Shown: in pieces, positions 33,223 to 43,069 of the stretch
How the letters are laid out: each line of letters starts with the position of its first letter
Position numbering within the stretch: position 1 is the stretch's first letter
Source: Clostridia bacterium
GTDB taxonomy: Bacteria > Bacillota > Clostridia > Oscillospirales > Acutalibacteraceae
Direction of reading: 5' to 3'
DNA length: 64,000 nucleotides
Assembly: GCA_017618135.1 (NCBI GenBank)
Contig: JAFZUV010000007.1
Coordinates: forward strand, 124,001 to 188,000
The notes under the pieces: generated by a model
Databases searched by the model: none
The model's input: only the letters and a program-made list of their open reading frames with translations
Told to the model about the DNA's origin: nothing
Position numbers and translations under genes: made by a program

Positions 33223-34329
33223 TCAGATTCCTTTACAAACTTTATTGTATATTACTTCTGCAGCGCAAGTATTAAAATTAACGCTTAAAAGATTTTTCAT
33301 TTTATTTCTTTTTTCTTCGTCTGAAAGATAACAGCATACTAAATTACAAAGAGCTTTCGCACTGCCGGCTGTATCGGCAAATCCGCGGGAAATGAAATAG
33401 TCGAGATTTTTTGTTTCGCAACCGGGTACCGCGTCAATAAATATCATAGGCAGGTGCTTTACGGCGGCTTCGGTGGAGCTTAGTCCTCCTGGCTTTGTGA
33501 GTATTACATCCGCCGCGTCCATATAAACTGGTATTCGTGTTGTGTAACCTACAACCGTGACATTCGGCTCATGCGCTTTAACAAGATTTGAGTATAATCT
33601 GCGGTTGTTTCCGCATATTGCGACAAGATGAGAATTATCCGGCATAACGCGGGGCAGAAGCTCGCATAACTGCTTTATAGGACCGCAACCCATACTGCCG
33701 CACATAAGCAAAACCGTTTTTTTGTTTTCCGGCAACTTTAACATACCTTTTGCATATTCGCTTGAGCGTTTATTCATAAACTTGGGATTTACAGGTATAC
33801 CCGACGGAACAATAACGCTCGGGTCAATTCCCGCAGCGCAGAACTCATTTTTTAAGTCGGCATGGGGTATAAAATAACCGTCCGGCTTTGTTTCTCCGGC
33901 GCCCGGACTGCAGGTATAATCGGTAGCAACAAGATATAAAGGCAGTTTGCATAACTCCGATTTTCTAATCTTAGTCATCATCATAGCCGAAAATATGTGT
34001 GTGCATATGACCGCATCGTAATCAGATTCTTTAAGGTCTATTGTAAGCTCCCTGCAACCCTTCGTTACCAAATCATACATTATGGATGTCTCATCGTCCT
34101 TGGGAGGGTGATTTTCTTCAAATTTATAACCGATACCGAAAAGCTTAGGAAGGTTTCTGTATATAAAGGTATGACCTTTGCTTATGATCTGTGAGTTCTT
34201 AGGAGACCAGTAGGCCAATGCGTCACGAATAACACAGTTGGCACCACGGTCCTCAAAATAATCGCTTATAGCCTTTGCGGCCGAGTTATGACCCTGACCT
34301 GTATTACAGGAAAGTATCAGAACATTCAT
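33223..34329 (-). CDS. GT28-type glycosyltransferase (MGDG synthase / YpfP-like)
   Basis: 368 residues, two Rossmann-like halves. LSCNTGQGHNSAAKAI is the N-terminal acceptor motif of monogalactosyldiacylglycerol synthase and processive diacylglycerol glucosyltransferases. The donor site is KPGGLSSTEAAVKHLPMIFI. It probably transfers sugar from UDP to diacylglycerol to make membrane glycolipids. It has its own promoter and heads a two-gene operon with the PAP2 phosphatase, which could supply diacylglycerol. Sugar and lipid specificity are inferred only. Confidence 0.85.
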   Translation of the reverse strand: MNVLILSCNTGQGHNSAAKAISDYFEDRGANCVIRDALAYWSPKNSQIISKGHTFIYRNLPKLFGIGYKFEENHPPKDDETSIMYDLVTKGCRELTIDLKESDYDAVICTHIFSAMMMTKIRKSELCKLPLYLVATDYTCSPGAGETKPDGYFIPHADLKNEFCAAGIDPSVIVPSGIPVNPKFMNKRSSEYAKGMLKLPENKKTVLLMCGSMGCGPIKQLCELLPRVMPDNSHLVAICGNNRRLYSNLVKAHEPNVTVVGYTTRIPVYMDAADVILTKPGGLSSTEAAVKHLPMIFIDAVPGCETKNLDYFISRGFADTAGSAKALCNLVCCYLSDEEKRNKMKNLLSVNFNTCAAEVIYNKVCKGI

Positions 34330-34370
34330 TAGATTTCCCTTTCATAAATTATTAAACCCGGAACAAAAAC

Positions 34371-34399
34371 ATTTTAACATAAATGTAACAAAAATACAA
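34371..34399 (-). promoter_or_regulatory. Promoter of the glycosyltransferase-PAP2 operon
   Basis: On the minus strand TTGTAT (34399-34394) and TAAAAT (34376-34371) are 17 bp apart. Confidence 0.55.
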
Positions 34400-34476
34400 T
34401 ATATCATTGCTAAAAAAACAAATTACTAATGTCCGTTTTTTTGGACACAGATATTTTTAAAATTAAAAAAAAATAC

Positions 34477-34505
34477 TTGACAAAAGTTATGGCAGGTATT
34501 ATAAT
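34477..34505 (+). promoter_or_regulatory. Consensus promoter of a small membrane protein gene
   Basis: TTGACA (34477-34482) and TATAAT (34500-34505), 17-bp spacer, perfect consensus. Confidence 0.85.
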
Positions 34506-34545
34506 AAAATCACAGAAACGAACAAATGTTCGGCGGAGGTTGAAA

Positions 34546-34695
34546 ATGAGTTTATCACAGGTTATCAGAACATTATTTGAAATCGGATTAGTTGTATTGG
34601 TTATTTGGGCGGTGTTTCATGAGGATATGTTTATAGCTGTTGAGGAGCGTATTCTTTCCACCGTCAGAAGGAAACGCCTTAAGGTCATTAAATAA
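34546..34695 (+). CDS. Small single-pass membrane protein, 49 aa
   Basis: ATG 34546 follows CGGAGG and a perfect promoter; a longer frame upstream would begin before the promoter's -35. One hydrophobic helix (about 6-23, VIRTLFEIGLVVLVIWAVF) is followed by a basic tail (VRRKRLKVIK), so the C-terminus is probably cytoplasmic. It has its own terminator and lies divergent from the glycosyltransferase. No family is recognised. The consensus promoter suggests strong expression. Confidence 0.7.
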   Translation: MSLSQVIRTLFEIGLVVLVIWAVFHEDMFIAVEERILSTVRRKRLKVIK

Positions 34696-34745
34696 ACCGT
34701 ATTTTCTTATTAGGATGTTTGTTTATAGTATTATTTGTGTTTTTT

Positions 34746-34771
34746 ATGCGGCTTATGCCGCATATTTTTTG
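34746..34771 (+). terminator. Terminator of the small membrane protein gene
   Basis: ATGCGGC-TTAT-GCCGCAT (34746-34763) followed by ATTTTTTG. Confidence 0.85.
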
Positions 34772-34791
34772 TTTTGTTTTCGTGATTATGT

Positions 34792-34820
34792 TTGACAACG
34801 CATATTTTATGTCTTATAAT
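34792..34820 (+). promoter_or_regulatory. Promoter of typA
   Basis: TTGACA (34792-34797) and TATAAT (34815-34820), 17-bp spacer, perfect consensus. Confidence 0.88.
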
Positions 34821-34858
34821 TAACTGTCTAAATTTGCTTAATTCAGGGGATGGCAGAT

Positions 34859-36688
34859 GTGTCGGTTGAAAAGAGAGAAAATTTGAGAAATGTAGCGATT
34901 ATTGCTCATGTTGATCACGGTAAAACCACTCTTGTAGATCAGCTATTAAAGCAGAGCGGAACTTTTCGTGAAAACGAATCGGTAAACGAGCGTGTTATGG
35001 ACTCGGGCGATTTAGAGCGTGAGCGTGGAATAACAATTCTTTCAAAGAATACAAGCGTTTATTACGGTGGCGTTAAAATTAATATAGTTGATACTCCAGG
35101 GCATGCTGATTTCGGCGGCGAGGTTGAGCGTATACTGCAAACTGTTGACGGGGTGCTTTTGCTTGTTGACGCGTTTGAAGGTTGTATGCCGCAAACGAGA
35201 TTTGTACTTAAAAAAGCACTTTCGCTTGGCAAAAAAGCGGTGGTTGTAATAAATAAGATCGACCGCCCAATGGCGCGGCCCTATGAGGTTGTAGATGAGG
35301 TTCTTGATTTATTTATTGAGCTTGGCGCTGATGACGATCAGATAGAATTTCCGGTGATTTTTGCTTCGGCAAGGGATGGTTATGCATCTTATTCGCCGGA
35401 CAAGCCGGGCAATAATATGAAGCCTCTTTTTGAGGAGATAATAAAAGAAATTGATCCTCCCCGCGGTGACAATCAGGCTCCGTTGCAGGTTTTATTTACA
35501 AATATTGAGTACGATGAATATATAGGCAGAATAGGAGTTGGCAGGGTTGTACGCGGAACCGTTAATACCGGGCAAACAGTCGCTCTTTGCCATAAAGACG
35601 GCAGCTCAACAAATGTTAAAATAGGAAAAATATTTATGACTGAGGGGCTGAAGCGCACCGAAGCGGAAAAAGCGACGGTCGGTGACATTATTCAGGTCTC
35701 AGGTATTTCCGACTTGAAAATAGGGGAAACCGCCTGCGATACCGATTGCGTTGAGCCACTTCCTTTCGTTAAAATTGATGAGCCTACTCTCTCTATGAAC
35801 TTTATGGTTAATAATTCACCTTTTGCCGGCAGAGACGGTAAATATGTAACATCAAGGAATTTGCGTGACCGCCTGTTTAAAGAGGTTCTTACAAATGTAA
35901 GCCTACGGGTTGAGGAAACGGACAGTGCGGATACATTCAAAGTATCCGGCAGAGGAGAGCTTCATCTTTCAATTTTGATTGAGACTATGCGTAGGCAGGG
36001 CTATGAGTTTCAGGTGTCACCGCCTACAGTTATCTATAAAAAGGATGAAGGCGGCAAGTTGTTAGAGCCTGTTGAGCTTTTAATGATTGAGGTGCCCGAG
36101 CAGTATGTCGGTTCGGTTATGGAGCGACTCGGAACCCGTCACGCACAGCTTCGCAATATGGGAACGCGTGAGGGAGGTATGTCGCACCTTGAGTTTTTAA
36201 TACCGGCAAGGGGACTTCTCGGTTACCGTTCACAGTTTTTAACCGATACCAACGGCTTTGGTATTATGAGTCATGTGTTTTACGATTATGAGGAGTTTAA
36301 AGGGGAAATAGAGCAGAGAAATACCGGCTCTATTATTGCCCACGAAACCGGTACCGCTACAAGCTACGGACTTTTTAATACCCAAAGCCGCGGCAGACTG
36401 TTTATAGGACCTTCAACTCCTGTTTACGAGGGAATGATAGTGGGCGAAAATCCGAAGAATGAAGACATTGTTTGTAATGTCTGCAAAGAAAAGCATATGA
36501 CTAATACCCGTGCTTCAGGTTCTGATGAAGCACTAAGACTTACACCGCCTTCCGTAATGAGTCTTGAGCAATCGCTTGATTTCATCAAGGATGATGAATT
36601 AGTAGAAATAACGCCGTATAATATTCGCCTGAGAAAGCGAATTTTAGGTAAAGAACAACGGATGAAATTCGAGGCGCGGAATAAGTAA
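34859..36688 (+). CDS. typA: Translational GTPase TypA/BipA
   Basis: 609 residues, full length. G1 is [11 protein letters not shown]3 [13 protein letters not shown]4 NKIDRP; elongation-factor domains II, III and V and the TypA-specific C-terminal domain follow. It binds 70S ribosomes and helps 50S assembly, stress and cold adaptation. I use GTG 34859 because AGGGGA (34845-34850) is 8 nt upstream; the ATG at 34850 overlaps that site. Consensus promoter upstream; the stop overlaps the next gene (TAATG). Confidence 0.95.
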   Translation: MSVEKRENLRNVAIIAHVDHGKTTLVDQLLKQSGTFRENESVNERVMDSGDLERERGITILSKNTSVYYGGVKINIVDTPGHADFGGEVERILQTVDGVLLLVDAFEGCMPQTRFVLKKALSLGKKAVVVINKIDRPMARPYEVVDEVLDLFIELGADDDQIEFPVIFASARDGYASYSPDKPGNNMKPLFEEIIKEIDPPRGDNQAPLQVLFTNIEYDEYIGRIGVGRVVRGTVNTGQTVALCHKDGSSTNVKIGKIFMTEGLKRTEAEKATVGDIIQVSGISDLKIGETACDTDCVEPLPFVKIDEPTLSMNFMVNNSPFAGRDGKYVTSRNLRDRLFKEVLTNVSLRVEETDSADTFKVSGRGELHLSILIETMRRQGYEFQVSPPTVIYKKDEGGKLLEPVELLMIEVPEQYVGSVMERLGTRHAQLRNMGTREGGMSHLEFLIPARGLLGYRSQFLTDTNGFGIMSHVFYDYEEFKGEIEQRNTGSIIAHETGTATSYGLFNTQSRGRLFIGPSTPVYEGMIVGENPKNEDIVCNVCKEKHMTNTRASGSDEALRLTPPSVMSLEQSLDFIKDDELVEITPYNIRLRKRILGKEQRMKFEARNK

Positions 36689-37560
36689 TGAACTATGTAA
36701 TTCTCGACCTTGAATGGGATGGCTCATATTATCCTAAAATCAACGGATTTATGAATCAGATACTTCAAATCGGCGCGGTAAAACTGAATGCCGGATTTGA
36801 TATTATTGATACATTTGATGTTATAATAAAATCCTCTTTTTCAAAGCGCCTGTCCAAGCGTTTTACAGAGCTTACCGGTATAACTAAGGAAAAAATGTTA
36901 TCAGGTATGTCGCTGAATGATGCCTTCAAAGCCTATAACTACTGGGTAGGAGATGACGCTGTTACTATGACATGGAGTAATTCGGATATTTATACCGTTT
37001 TGGAAAACGAGAAAAAATTATTAAGCGGCACAAAACTGAAGCTTGAGAAATATCTTGATTTGCAAAAATACATACAGGGTGAAATGAAACTGCTGGGCAT
37101 TGAGTGCAATTCACAAATTTCACTTTTAAACGCGGCAATCGCGTTAGGTGTTGATGTAGATGAAGCCGCGCTTCACGATGCAAAGGCGGATAGTCTGGTT
37201 TGTGCGACGCTATTAAAAAGGTTTTATAATAGGGAGCGTTTCAACGCGCTTGTTACCGATGCTTCCGCTCCTGATTTTTTTGAAAGATATACATTTAAGC
37301 CATACTATATCACCGACATCAGCAACGGTGATATAGAAAAAACACAGCTTGATTTTTTCTGTCCGGATTGCAAAAAGCAACTTAAAATAAAGAAAAACTG
37401 GAAATCTCGATTCGGCGGATTTAATGCTGTTTTGCAGTGTGTTGATTGCGGTAAAGAATATAACGCAAATGTCAAATTCAAAAAGATGTTTGATACGGTA
37501 AAAGTCAGAAGGAGACTTTCCGAAAAAAAGCCTGTACAAAAAGATATAAACAATGAGTAG
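36688..37560 (+). CDS. DEDDh-type 3'-5' exonuclease with C-terminal zinc ribbon
   Basis: 290 residues. VILDLEWD carries the first Asp-x-Glu and HDAKADSLV the His and last Asp of a DnaQ-like exonuclease (about 1-175). The C-terminal part holds CPDCKKQLK ... CVDCGKEY, a four-Cys zinc ribbon, then a basic tail. The ATG overlaps the typA stop, so it is coupled to typA. It probably trims RNA or DNA 3' ends; the substrate is not known. Confidence 0.85.
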   Translation: MNYVILDLEWDGSYYPKINGFMNQILQIGAVKLNAGFDIIDTFDVIIKSSFSKRLSKRFTELTGITKEKMLSGMSLNDAFKAYNYWVGDDAVTMTWSNSDIYTVLENEKKLLSGTKLKLEKYLDLQKYIQGEMKLLGIECNSQISLLNAAIALGVDVDEAALHDAKADSLVCATLLKRFYNRERFNALVTDASAPDFFERYTFKPYYITDISNGDIEKTQLDFFCPDCKKQLKIKKNWKSRFGGFNAVLQCVDCGKEYNANVKFKKMFDTVKVRRRLSEKKPVQKDINNE

Positions 37561-37627
37561 TTTTACAAGAATTCCAATTTTTAATCAATTCTGTTTTGGC
37601 ATAAAGTTATATTGCGCTCAAACAATA

Positions 37628-37654
37628 TTAAGGCAGTCGTTTGACTGCCTTTAA
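37628..37654 (+). terminator. Terminator of typA-exonuclease operon
   Basis: AAGGCAGTC (37630-37638) and GACTGCCTT (37643-37651), with flanking A and T that extend the stem. Confidence 0.8.
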
Positions 37655-37680
37655 TTACAATATCTATTTATATTTACAGC

Positions 37681-37709
37681 TTGAATTTTATCTCTCTTTG
37701 TAGTATACT
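37681..37709 (+). promoter_or_regulatory. Promoter of the nusB operon
   Basis: TTGAAT (37681-37686) and TATACT (37704-37709) are 17 bp apart. It heads the long run nusB to recN/tyrS. Confidence 0.65.
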
Positions 37710-37741
37710 ATACTATGCATAAATATGAAAGTTGGTGCATT

Positions 37742-38134
37742 ATGACACGCAGACAAGCGCGCGAGGAAGCGTTCATTTTGATTTTTGAAAAACAGTTTAA
37801 TGATTCTCCGCTTAACGATATATTGGAATTGGCGGTTGAGGTTAGAGACATTAAGCCGGATGATTATGTAAAGAATGCCTTTTTTGGCGTTTATGATAAT
37901 ATTGAGCAGATTGATAAGATAATATCAGATAACGCTGTGGGTTGGAGTATAAACCGCCTGTCAAAAACGGCTCTCGCGGTTTTGCGCCTTTCGGTATATG
38001 AGATTAAGTTTATGGAAGAAATACCGGTAGCCGTTTCTATAAACGAAGCGGTTGAAATACTGAAAAAATATGCAACAAAGCAGGATGCGTCATATGTAAA
38101 CGGTATTTTATCAACAGTGGCTAAAAGTGCTTGA
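37742..38134 (+). CDS. nusB: Transcription antitermination factor NusB
   Basis: 130 residues, the family's size. TRRQAREEAFILIFEKQF opens the helical fold, and VAVSINEAVEILKKYATKQDASYVNGIL closes it, both typical of NusB. With NusE it binds boxA RNA and prevents premature termination in rRNA operons. ATG 37742 gives the canonical start although the upstream GTTGGTG is a weak ribosome site; an ATG at 37715 would add nine unlikely residues. First gene of the operon. Confidence 0.95.
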   Translation: MTRRQAREEAFILIFEKQFNDSPLNDILELAVEVRDIKPDDYVKNAFFGVYDNIEQIDKIISDNAVGWSINRLSKTALAVLRLSVYEIKFMEEIPVAVSINEAVEILKKYATKQDASYVNGILSTVAKSA

Positions 38135-38135
38135 T

Positions 38136-39335
38136 ATGAACGGAATGACTATAACTGTAAAACAGCTGAATACTTATGTTAAATCGCTGATTGAAAGTGA
38201 CGCAAGGCTTTTAAGGCTATCGGTCGCGGGAGAAATTTCAAACTTCAAAAACCACTACTCCAGCGGTCACTGGTATTTTACACTTAAGGACAGTGAAGCG
38301 CAGATACGCTGCGTTATGTTTAATTCCTATGCTGTCAAAGTGCCTTTCGCGGTGGAAGACGGTATGCGAGTTGTGGTAAACGGCAGAGTGTCTGTCTATG
38401 AGAGGGACGGTCTGTATCAGTTATATGTCGAGAGCATTGAAAATGCCGGTGAAGGGGATTTGTACGCGGCGTTTAACAGGCTTAAAGAAAAACTTAAAAA
38501 AGAAGGCTTGTTTGCCGCTGAAGAAAAGCGCCCTATTAAAAAAATTCCTGAAAAAATTGCGGTTTTGACTTCGGACACGGGAGCCGCGGTCCGAGATATA
38601 TTTAACATAACCTCAACAAGATATCCTGTTTGTGATATATTGCTTTGTCCCGTCGTTGTTCAAGGCGACAACGCACCCTATAGTATGATAAATATGCTTG
38701 ACAGAGTTTATGAGCGTGATGATGTGGATACTATAATAATCGGGCGGGGCGGCGGTTCTCTCGAAGATTTATGGGCGTTTAATAACGAGGCGTTGGCGCG
38801 TAAAATCTATGAGTCGCCGATACCGGTGATTTCCGCAGTAGGACATGAAACAGATTTTACTATTTGTGATTTTGTTGCCGATGTCAGAGCGTCAACACCA
38901 TCCCATGCGGCAGAGTTAGCGGTACCCGATAAGGAAATGTTGTTTGAATTGATTTCGGGATTGAAAACAAAGCTTTACAGCGGTTTAGCCGCCAGGTACA
39001 ATACGGCAAAAGCCAAATATGAGCTTGCATCGTCCGGAATGCTTCTTAATCCGTTAAGATATTTTGACAACGTTACCATAAAAGTAGACGGCTTTGAGGA
39101 AAAATTGAAAAGCTCAATAAATAGAATGATGCTTGTGTTTGATAAGCGTTTTTCGGATGCGGCTGCTCGTCTTGATGCACTTAGTCCGCTAAAGATAATA
39201 TCCAGGGGATTTGCCGCTGTAAGCAGCGGAGACGGGTTAATAAAAAGCGCAAAAGAGTTGTCGGCAGGGCAGAACATCGCTTTAAGGTTTTCTGATGGTG
39301 ACGCCGATTGTAAAGTTACGGAAGTAAGGTGTTAA
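38136..39335 (+). CDS. xseA: Exodeoxyribonuclease VII large subunit
   Basis: 399 residues. An N-terminal OB fold (VKQLNTYVKSLIE ... GEISNFKNHYSSGHWYFTLK) binds ssDNA. The catalytic domain has IIIGRGGGSLEDLWAFN and ISAVGHETDFTICDFVADVR, then long helices that form the multimeric shaft. With XseB it degrades single-stranded DNA in both directions. It starts one base after the nusB stop; ATG 38145 is a possible alternative. Confidence 0.96.
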   Translation: MNGMTITVKQLNTYVKSLIESDARLLRLSVAGEISNFKNHYSSGHWYFTLKDSEAQIRCVMFNSYAVKVPFAVEDGMRVVVNGRVSVYERDGLYQLYVESIENAGEGDLYAAFNRLKEKLKKEGLFAAEEKRPIKKIPEKIAVLTSDTGAAVRDIFNITSTRYPVCDILLCPVVVQGDNAPYSMINMLDRVYERDDVDTIIIGRGGGSLEDLWAFNNEALARKIYESPIPVISAVGHETDFTICDFVADVRASTPSHAAELAVPDKEMLFELISGLKTKLYSGLAARYNTAKAKYELASSGMLLNPLRYFDNVTIKVDGFEEKLKSSINRMMLVFDKRFSDAAARLDALSPLKIISRGFAAVSSGDGLIKSAKELSAGQNIALRFSDGDADCKVTEVRC

Positions 39336-39336
39336 T

Positions 39337-39546
39337 GTGAGTAAAGATAATTTAACTTTTGAGGAATCCTTGATTGAGCTTGAAAGTATTACAAAGAAGC
39401 TTGAATCTGATAATTTGCCGCTTGAAGAAGCAATAGAATTATTCCAAAAGGGGCTGAAGCTTTCTAAGGAGTGTTCGGATATGCTTAAAAGCGCAAAACA
39501 AAAAATAGAAAAGATTACTGATTTGGAGCAGACAAATGACGATTGA
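39337..39546 (+). CDS. xseB: Exodeoxyribonuclease VII small subunit
   Basis: 69 residues, two-helix protein with TFEESLIELESITKKLE and LPLEEAIELFQKGLKLSKEC, the standard XseB pattern. It wraps the XseA helices and is needed for nuclease activity. GTG start directly after xseA; its end overlaps ispA by 11 bp. Confidence 0.96.
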   Translation: MSKDNLTFEESLIELESITKKLESDNLPLEEAIELFQKGLKLSKECSDMLKSAKQKIEKITDLEQTNDD

Positions 39547-40411
39547 TTCCGTTATAGAAGAATATCAACTTAAAATTGATTCGCGGCTTGAAATGTTAAG
39601 TGCATCCTCCGATCAGCCGTATGACGCGGTGTTTGACGCCGGCAGATATAGTTTGCTTGCCGGAGGAAAGCGGATAAGACCGATAATTTTGCTTGAGTTT
39701 TATAAGCTTTTCGGGGGTATAGACGATTGCGCTTATAACTTTGCCTGCGCAGTTGAGATGATTCATACATATTCGCTTATACATGACGACCTCCCCTGTA
39801 TGGATAATGACGATTTAAGGCGTGGAAAGCCTTCGTGCCATAAGAAATTCGGTGAAGGAATGGCTCTGCTTGCCGGAGATTTTCTTCTTACCGAAGCGTT
39901 TGCGGTTTGTGCAAAAACACTGGGGATATTGCCCGAGAGGGTGTTGTCTGCAACAGCATATTTAGCGGCTGCTGCCGGCGGCGGGGGAATGATAGGCGGT
40001 CAGGTTATTGATACGGCGGGAAATATTGTGAACGAGCAAATGCTCTTTAAAATGTATTCGCTTAAAACCTGCGCTTTAATCAGGGCTGCGGCAGTTTGCG
40101 GAGTTGTTTTAGCCGGTGGTGACGAACAAAGCATCACTTTTGCCGAAAGATATGCTGAAAATCTTGGATTGGCTTTTCAAATAATTGATGACCTGTTGGA
40201 TGTTGAGGGTAATGCGGTAACGCTCGGAAAACCTGTCGGCAGCGACGACAAAAACGAAAAAACAACTTCGGTAAGGCTTTTAGGTGCTGAAAGATGCCGC
40301 GCGCTCGCGGAAGATTTCACAAACAATGCAATAAGCGCGCTTGATTGCTTTGACGGCAATACCGAAGTGCTTAAGGAAATAACCGAAATGTTGTTAAGAA
40401 GAAAAAAATAA
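39536..40411 (+). CDS. ispA: Polyprenyl (farnesyl/geranyl) diphosphate synthase
   Basis: 291 residues. The first aspartate-rich motif is DDLPCMDNDDLRRG and the second IIDDLLDVEG; GGKRIRP binds diphosphate. It condenses IPP with allylic diphosphates to GPP/FPP for undecaprenol and other isoprenoids. The length and DDx4D first motif fit bacterial FPP synthases. It sits between xseB and dxs, upstream supply and downstream use in one operon. Confidence 0.94.
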   Translation: MTIDSVIEEYQLKIDSRLEMLSASSDQPYDAVFDAGRYSLLAGGKRIRPIILLEFYKLFGGIDDCAYNFACAVEMIHTYSLIHDDLPCMDNDDLRRGKPSCHKKFGEGMALLAGDFLLTEAFAVCAKTLGILPERVLSATAYLAAAAGGGGMIGGQVIDTAGNIVNEQMLFKMYSLKTCALIRAAAVCGVVLAGGDEQSITFAERYAENLGLAFQIIDDLLDVEGNAVTLGKPVGSDDKNEKTTSVRLLGAERCRALAEDFTNNAISALDCFDGNTEVLKEITEMLLRRKK

Positions 40412-40426
40412 TTACAGGTGGTTTGT

Positions 40427-42259
40427 TTGAAAGATGTTACTCTGTCGGAGATTTCCTCTCCAAGGGACCTAAAACAACTTAATTACAACCAATTGAATAC
40501 TTTGTGCAAAGAGATAAGAGAAACTATTATTGAAACTGTTTCTAAAAACGGCGGTCATTTAGCTTCAAGTCTCGGTGCGGTTGAGTTAACCGTGGCATTA
40601 CACAGATCTTTTAATTCTCCGGATGATTCAATTATTTTTGATGTAGGACACCAATCCTATGCGCATAAATTGCTCACCGGCAGATTTGATAGATTTTCTA
40701 CATTGCGCCAAAAAGACGGATTGTCAGGATTTATGCGGCCTGATGAAAGCGAATATGATCCTTTTGTTACAGGTCATAGCAGTAATTCTATTTCTGCCGC
40801 TTACGGAATACTCAAAGCAAACGCTGCGTTAGGTAAAAAATCCACCGCAATCGCTGTTATAGGCGACGGCGCTATGACGGGCGGTATGGCATATGAGGCG
40901 CTTAATAATATCGGAGCAAAAAAAGGAAGATTTATTGTTGTTTTGAATGACAATAAGATGTCAATTTCCAAAAATGTGGGCGCGGTTTCTCGTTCATTTA
41001 TGCGTATGCGCAACGGCAAGCGTTATCACAGGCTTAAATTTGCTGTAAGCAATGTGTTGCTTAAAATGGGATGTATAGGTAAAGGTATATACAATTTTAT
41101 CACTAAAATCAAAGATACCGCAAGAAGCTTTGTATATAAGAATAATGTTTTTGCCGCTTTAGGCTTTAATTGCTTAGGGCCTATTGACGGTCACAATATT
41201 TCAGCTATGGAATCAATATTTGAGATAGCCAAGAGCTATAACAGACCTACCCTTATACATGTGGTGACTCGCAAGGGAAAGGGGTATGCACCCTCTGAAA
41301 ATTATCCTAACGATTACCATGGTGTATCGCCTTTCGATGTTGATAAGGGCGTTAATACGGAAATTAAAACTGATTTTTCAGCGGTTGCAGGGGAAACTCT
41401 TTGTCAAACGGCGGCAGAGAATGTTAGGATTTGCGCTATAACAGCCGCAATGACTTGCGGTACCGGACTTAGCAAATTTGCAGAAAAATTCCGTGACAGA
41501 TTTTTTGATGTCGGCATTGCGGAGGAACACGCTGTAACCTTTTCAGCGGGTCTTGCAAAGGGCGGTATGATTCCCTTCTTCGCCGTGTATTCGAGCTTTT
41601 TACAGCGTGGATACGATCAGATAATACACGACGCCGCAATTGCCGGTTTACCGGTAAAACTGCTTGTTGACAGAGCGGGGATTGTGGGTGAAGACGGGGA
41701 GAGTCATCAGGGACTTTTTGATGTGGCATTTTTAAGAACAGTGCCGGGTATGAATATTTATTCGCCTTACTGCTATGATGAGCTTGAGTATAGGATAAAA
41801 GAAACGATAGGTAATAATGAGTTGGCGGCGATAAGATACCCGCGAGGTACTGAGTGGGAAAAGGCTGATATAGATTTCTCATGTGATTATACAGTTTTAT
41901 CAAACGGCTCTGAAAGAGCAGTCGTTACATACGGCAGATTATTTTCATGCGCGTTAACAGCGCAGAAACAACTGGATAGTTTTGATATAATAAAGTTAAA
42001 TCGCATTTTTCCTGTCAGCGGAGAAATCATTGGGTTATTGAATAAATATAAAACAGTTGATTTCTTTGAAGAGGGAATACGCTCAGGCGGTATAGGCGAG
42101 CATATAGCCTCAAAATTGCTTGAGAATAAATCCGGATGTGCTTTTACAATTCACGCGGTTGACGGTGTATTTGTCAGCCAACAGACTACGGCGCAGGCAT
42201 TGAGCCGATACGGACTTGATACTAAGGCAATCATATCGGCTATGGAGAGGGGCGTATGA
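40427..42259 (+). CDS. dxs: 1-deoxy-D-xylulose-5-phosphate synthase
   Basis: 610 residues. Thiamine diphosphate site GDGAMTGGMAYEALNN, DVGHQSYAHKLLTGR near the N-terminus and GIAEEHAVTFSAG with the catalytic Glu. It joins pyruvate and glyceraldehyde 3-phosphate, the first step of the MEP route. The start is TTG 40427, 5 nt after AGGTGG; a GTG at 40418 overlaps that site. The stop overlaps tlyA (ATGA). Confidence 0.96.
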   Translation: MKDVTLSEISSPRDLKQLNYNQLNTLCKEIRETIIETVSKNGGHLASSLGAVELTVALHRSFNSPDDSIIFDVGHQSYAHKLLTGRFDRFSTLRQKDGLSGFMRPDESEYDPFVTGHSSNSISAAYGILKANAALGKKSTAIAVIGDGAMTGGMAYEALNNIGAKKGRFIVVLNDNKMSISKNVGAVSRSFMRMRNGKRYHRLKFAVSNVLLKMGCIGKGIYNFITKIKDTARSFVYKNNVFAALGFNCLGPIDGHNISAMESIFEIAKSYNRPTLIHVVTRKGKGYAPSENYPNDYHGVSPFDVDKGVNTEIKTDFSAVAGETLCQTAAENVRICAITAAMTCGTGLSKFAEKFRDRFFDVGIAEEHAVTFSAGLAKGGMIPFFAVYSSFLQRGYDQIIHDAAIAGLPVKLLVDRAGIVGEDGESHQGLFDVAFLRTVPGMNIYSPYCYDELEYRIKETIGNNELAAIRYPRGTEWEKADIDFSCDYTVLSNGSERAVVTYGRLFSCALTAQKQLDSFDIIKLNRIFPVSGEIIGLLNKYKTVDFFEEGIRSGGIGEHIASKLLENKSGCAFTIHAVDGVFVSQQTTAQALSRYGLDTKAIISAMERGV

Positions 42260-43065
42260 GTAGTAAGGAACGCATTGATTGCGCGCTCGTAAGCCGGGGG
42301 CTTGCAGAAAGCCGCGAAAAGGCGAAAGCGATAATAATGTCCGGTATAGTTTTTGTTAATAATCAGAAATGCGATAAAGCAGGGGACACAGTAAACCCCG
42401 ATGATATTATAGAGGTGCGCGGCGAAAAACCGAAATTTGTAAGCCGCGGCGGTTTAAAGCTTGAAAAAGCGGTGAATGTATTTAATATCGATCTGAACGG
42501 ACTTATTTGTGCCGATGTCGGCGCTTCAACCGGCGGATTTACCGATTGTATGCTTCAAAACGGAGCTGAGAAGGTATATGCTATTGATGTAGGATACGGT
42601 CAACTCGCATGGAAACTCAGAAACGATAGCCGCGTAATCAATCTTGAACGGACAAATTTCAGATATGTGACTAAAGAACAGATTACAGATTTGCTGGATT
42701 TTGCCTGCGTGGATGTTTCCTTTATTTCTTTATCTCTTATCCTTCCTGTGCTATATGATCTTTTAAAGAGCGACGGCAGGGTGGTTTGTCTTATAAAACC
42801 GCAATTTGAGGCCGGCAGAGAGAATGTAGGAAAAAAAGGAGTAGTGCGTGACAGTCAAGTGCATATAAGCGTGATTGAAAAAATAATCAAAGAGGCTATT
42901 AAAAACGGTTTTTCGGTTTTAGACCTTGATTTTTCTCCGGTAAAGGGTCCTGAAGGAAATATTGAATATCTGTGCTTTTTGCAGAAATGCGGCAAACCTG
43001 AATTGATTACCGAAAAAAGTGCCGAGGAAGTTGTTGAAGCTTCGTATTGTAAGTTAAAGGAGTGA
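42256..43065 (+). CDS. tlyA: TlyA-family rRNA 2'-O-methyltransferase
   Basis: 269 residues. An S4 RNA-binding domain (ERIDCALVSRGLAESREKAK ... FVSRGGLKL) precedes an FtsJ-type SAM domain with GASTGGFTDCMLQNGA and VDVSFISL; the Lys-Asp-Lys catalytic pattern is present (KPQFEAG contains one Lys). TlyA methylates 16S and 23S rRNA cytidines; family members were also called hemolysins. It overlaps dxs and lies in the usual dxs-tlyA-nadK-argR-recN order. Confidence 0.93.
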   Translation: MSSKERIDCALVSRGLAESREKAKAIIMSGIVFVNNQKCDKAGDTVNPDDIIEVRGEKPKFVSRGGLKLEKAVNVFNIDLNGLICADVGASTGGFTDCMLQNGAEKVYAIDVGYGQLAWKLRNDSRVINLERTNFRYVTKEQITDLLDFACVDVSFISLSLILPVLYDLLKSDGRVVCLIKPQFEAGRENVGKKGVVRDSQVHISVIEKIIKEAIKNGFSVLDLDFSPVKGPEGNIEYLCFLQKCGKPELITEKSAEEVVEASYCKLKE

Positions 43066-43069
43066 TTTT

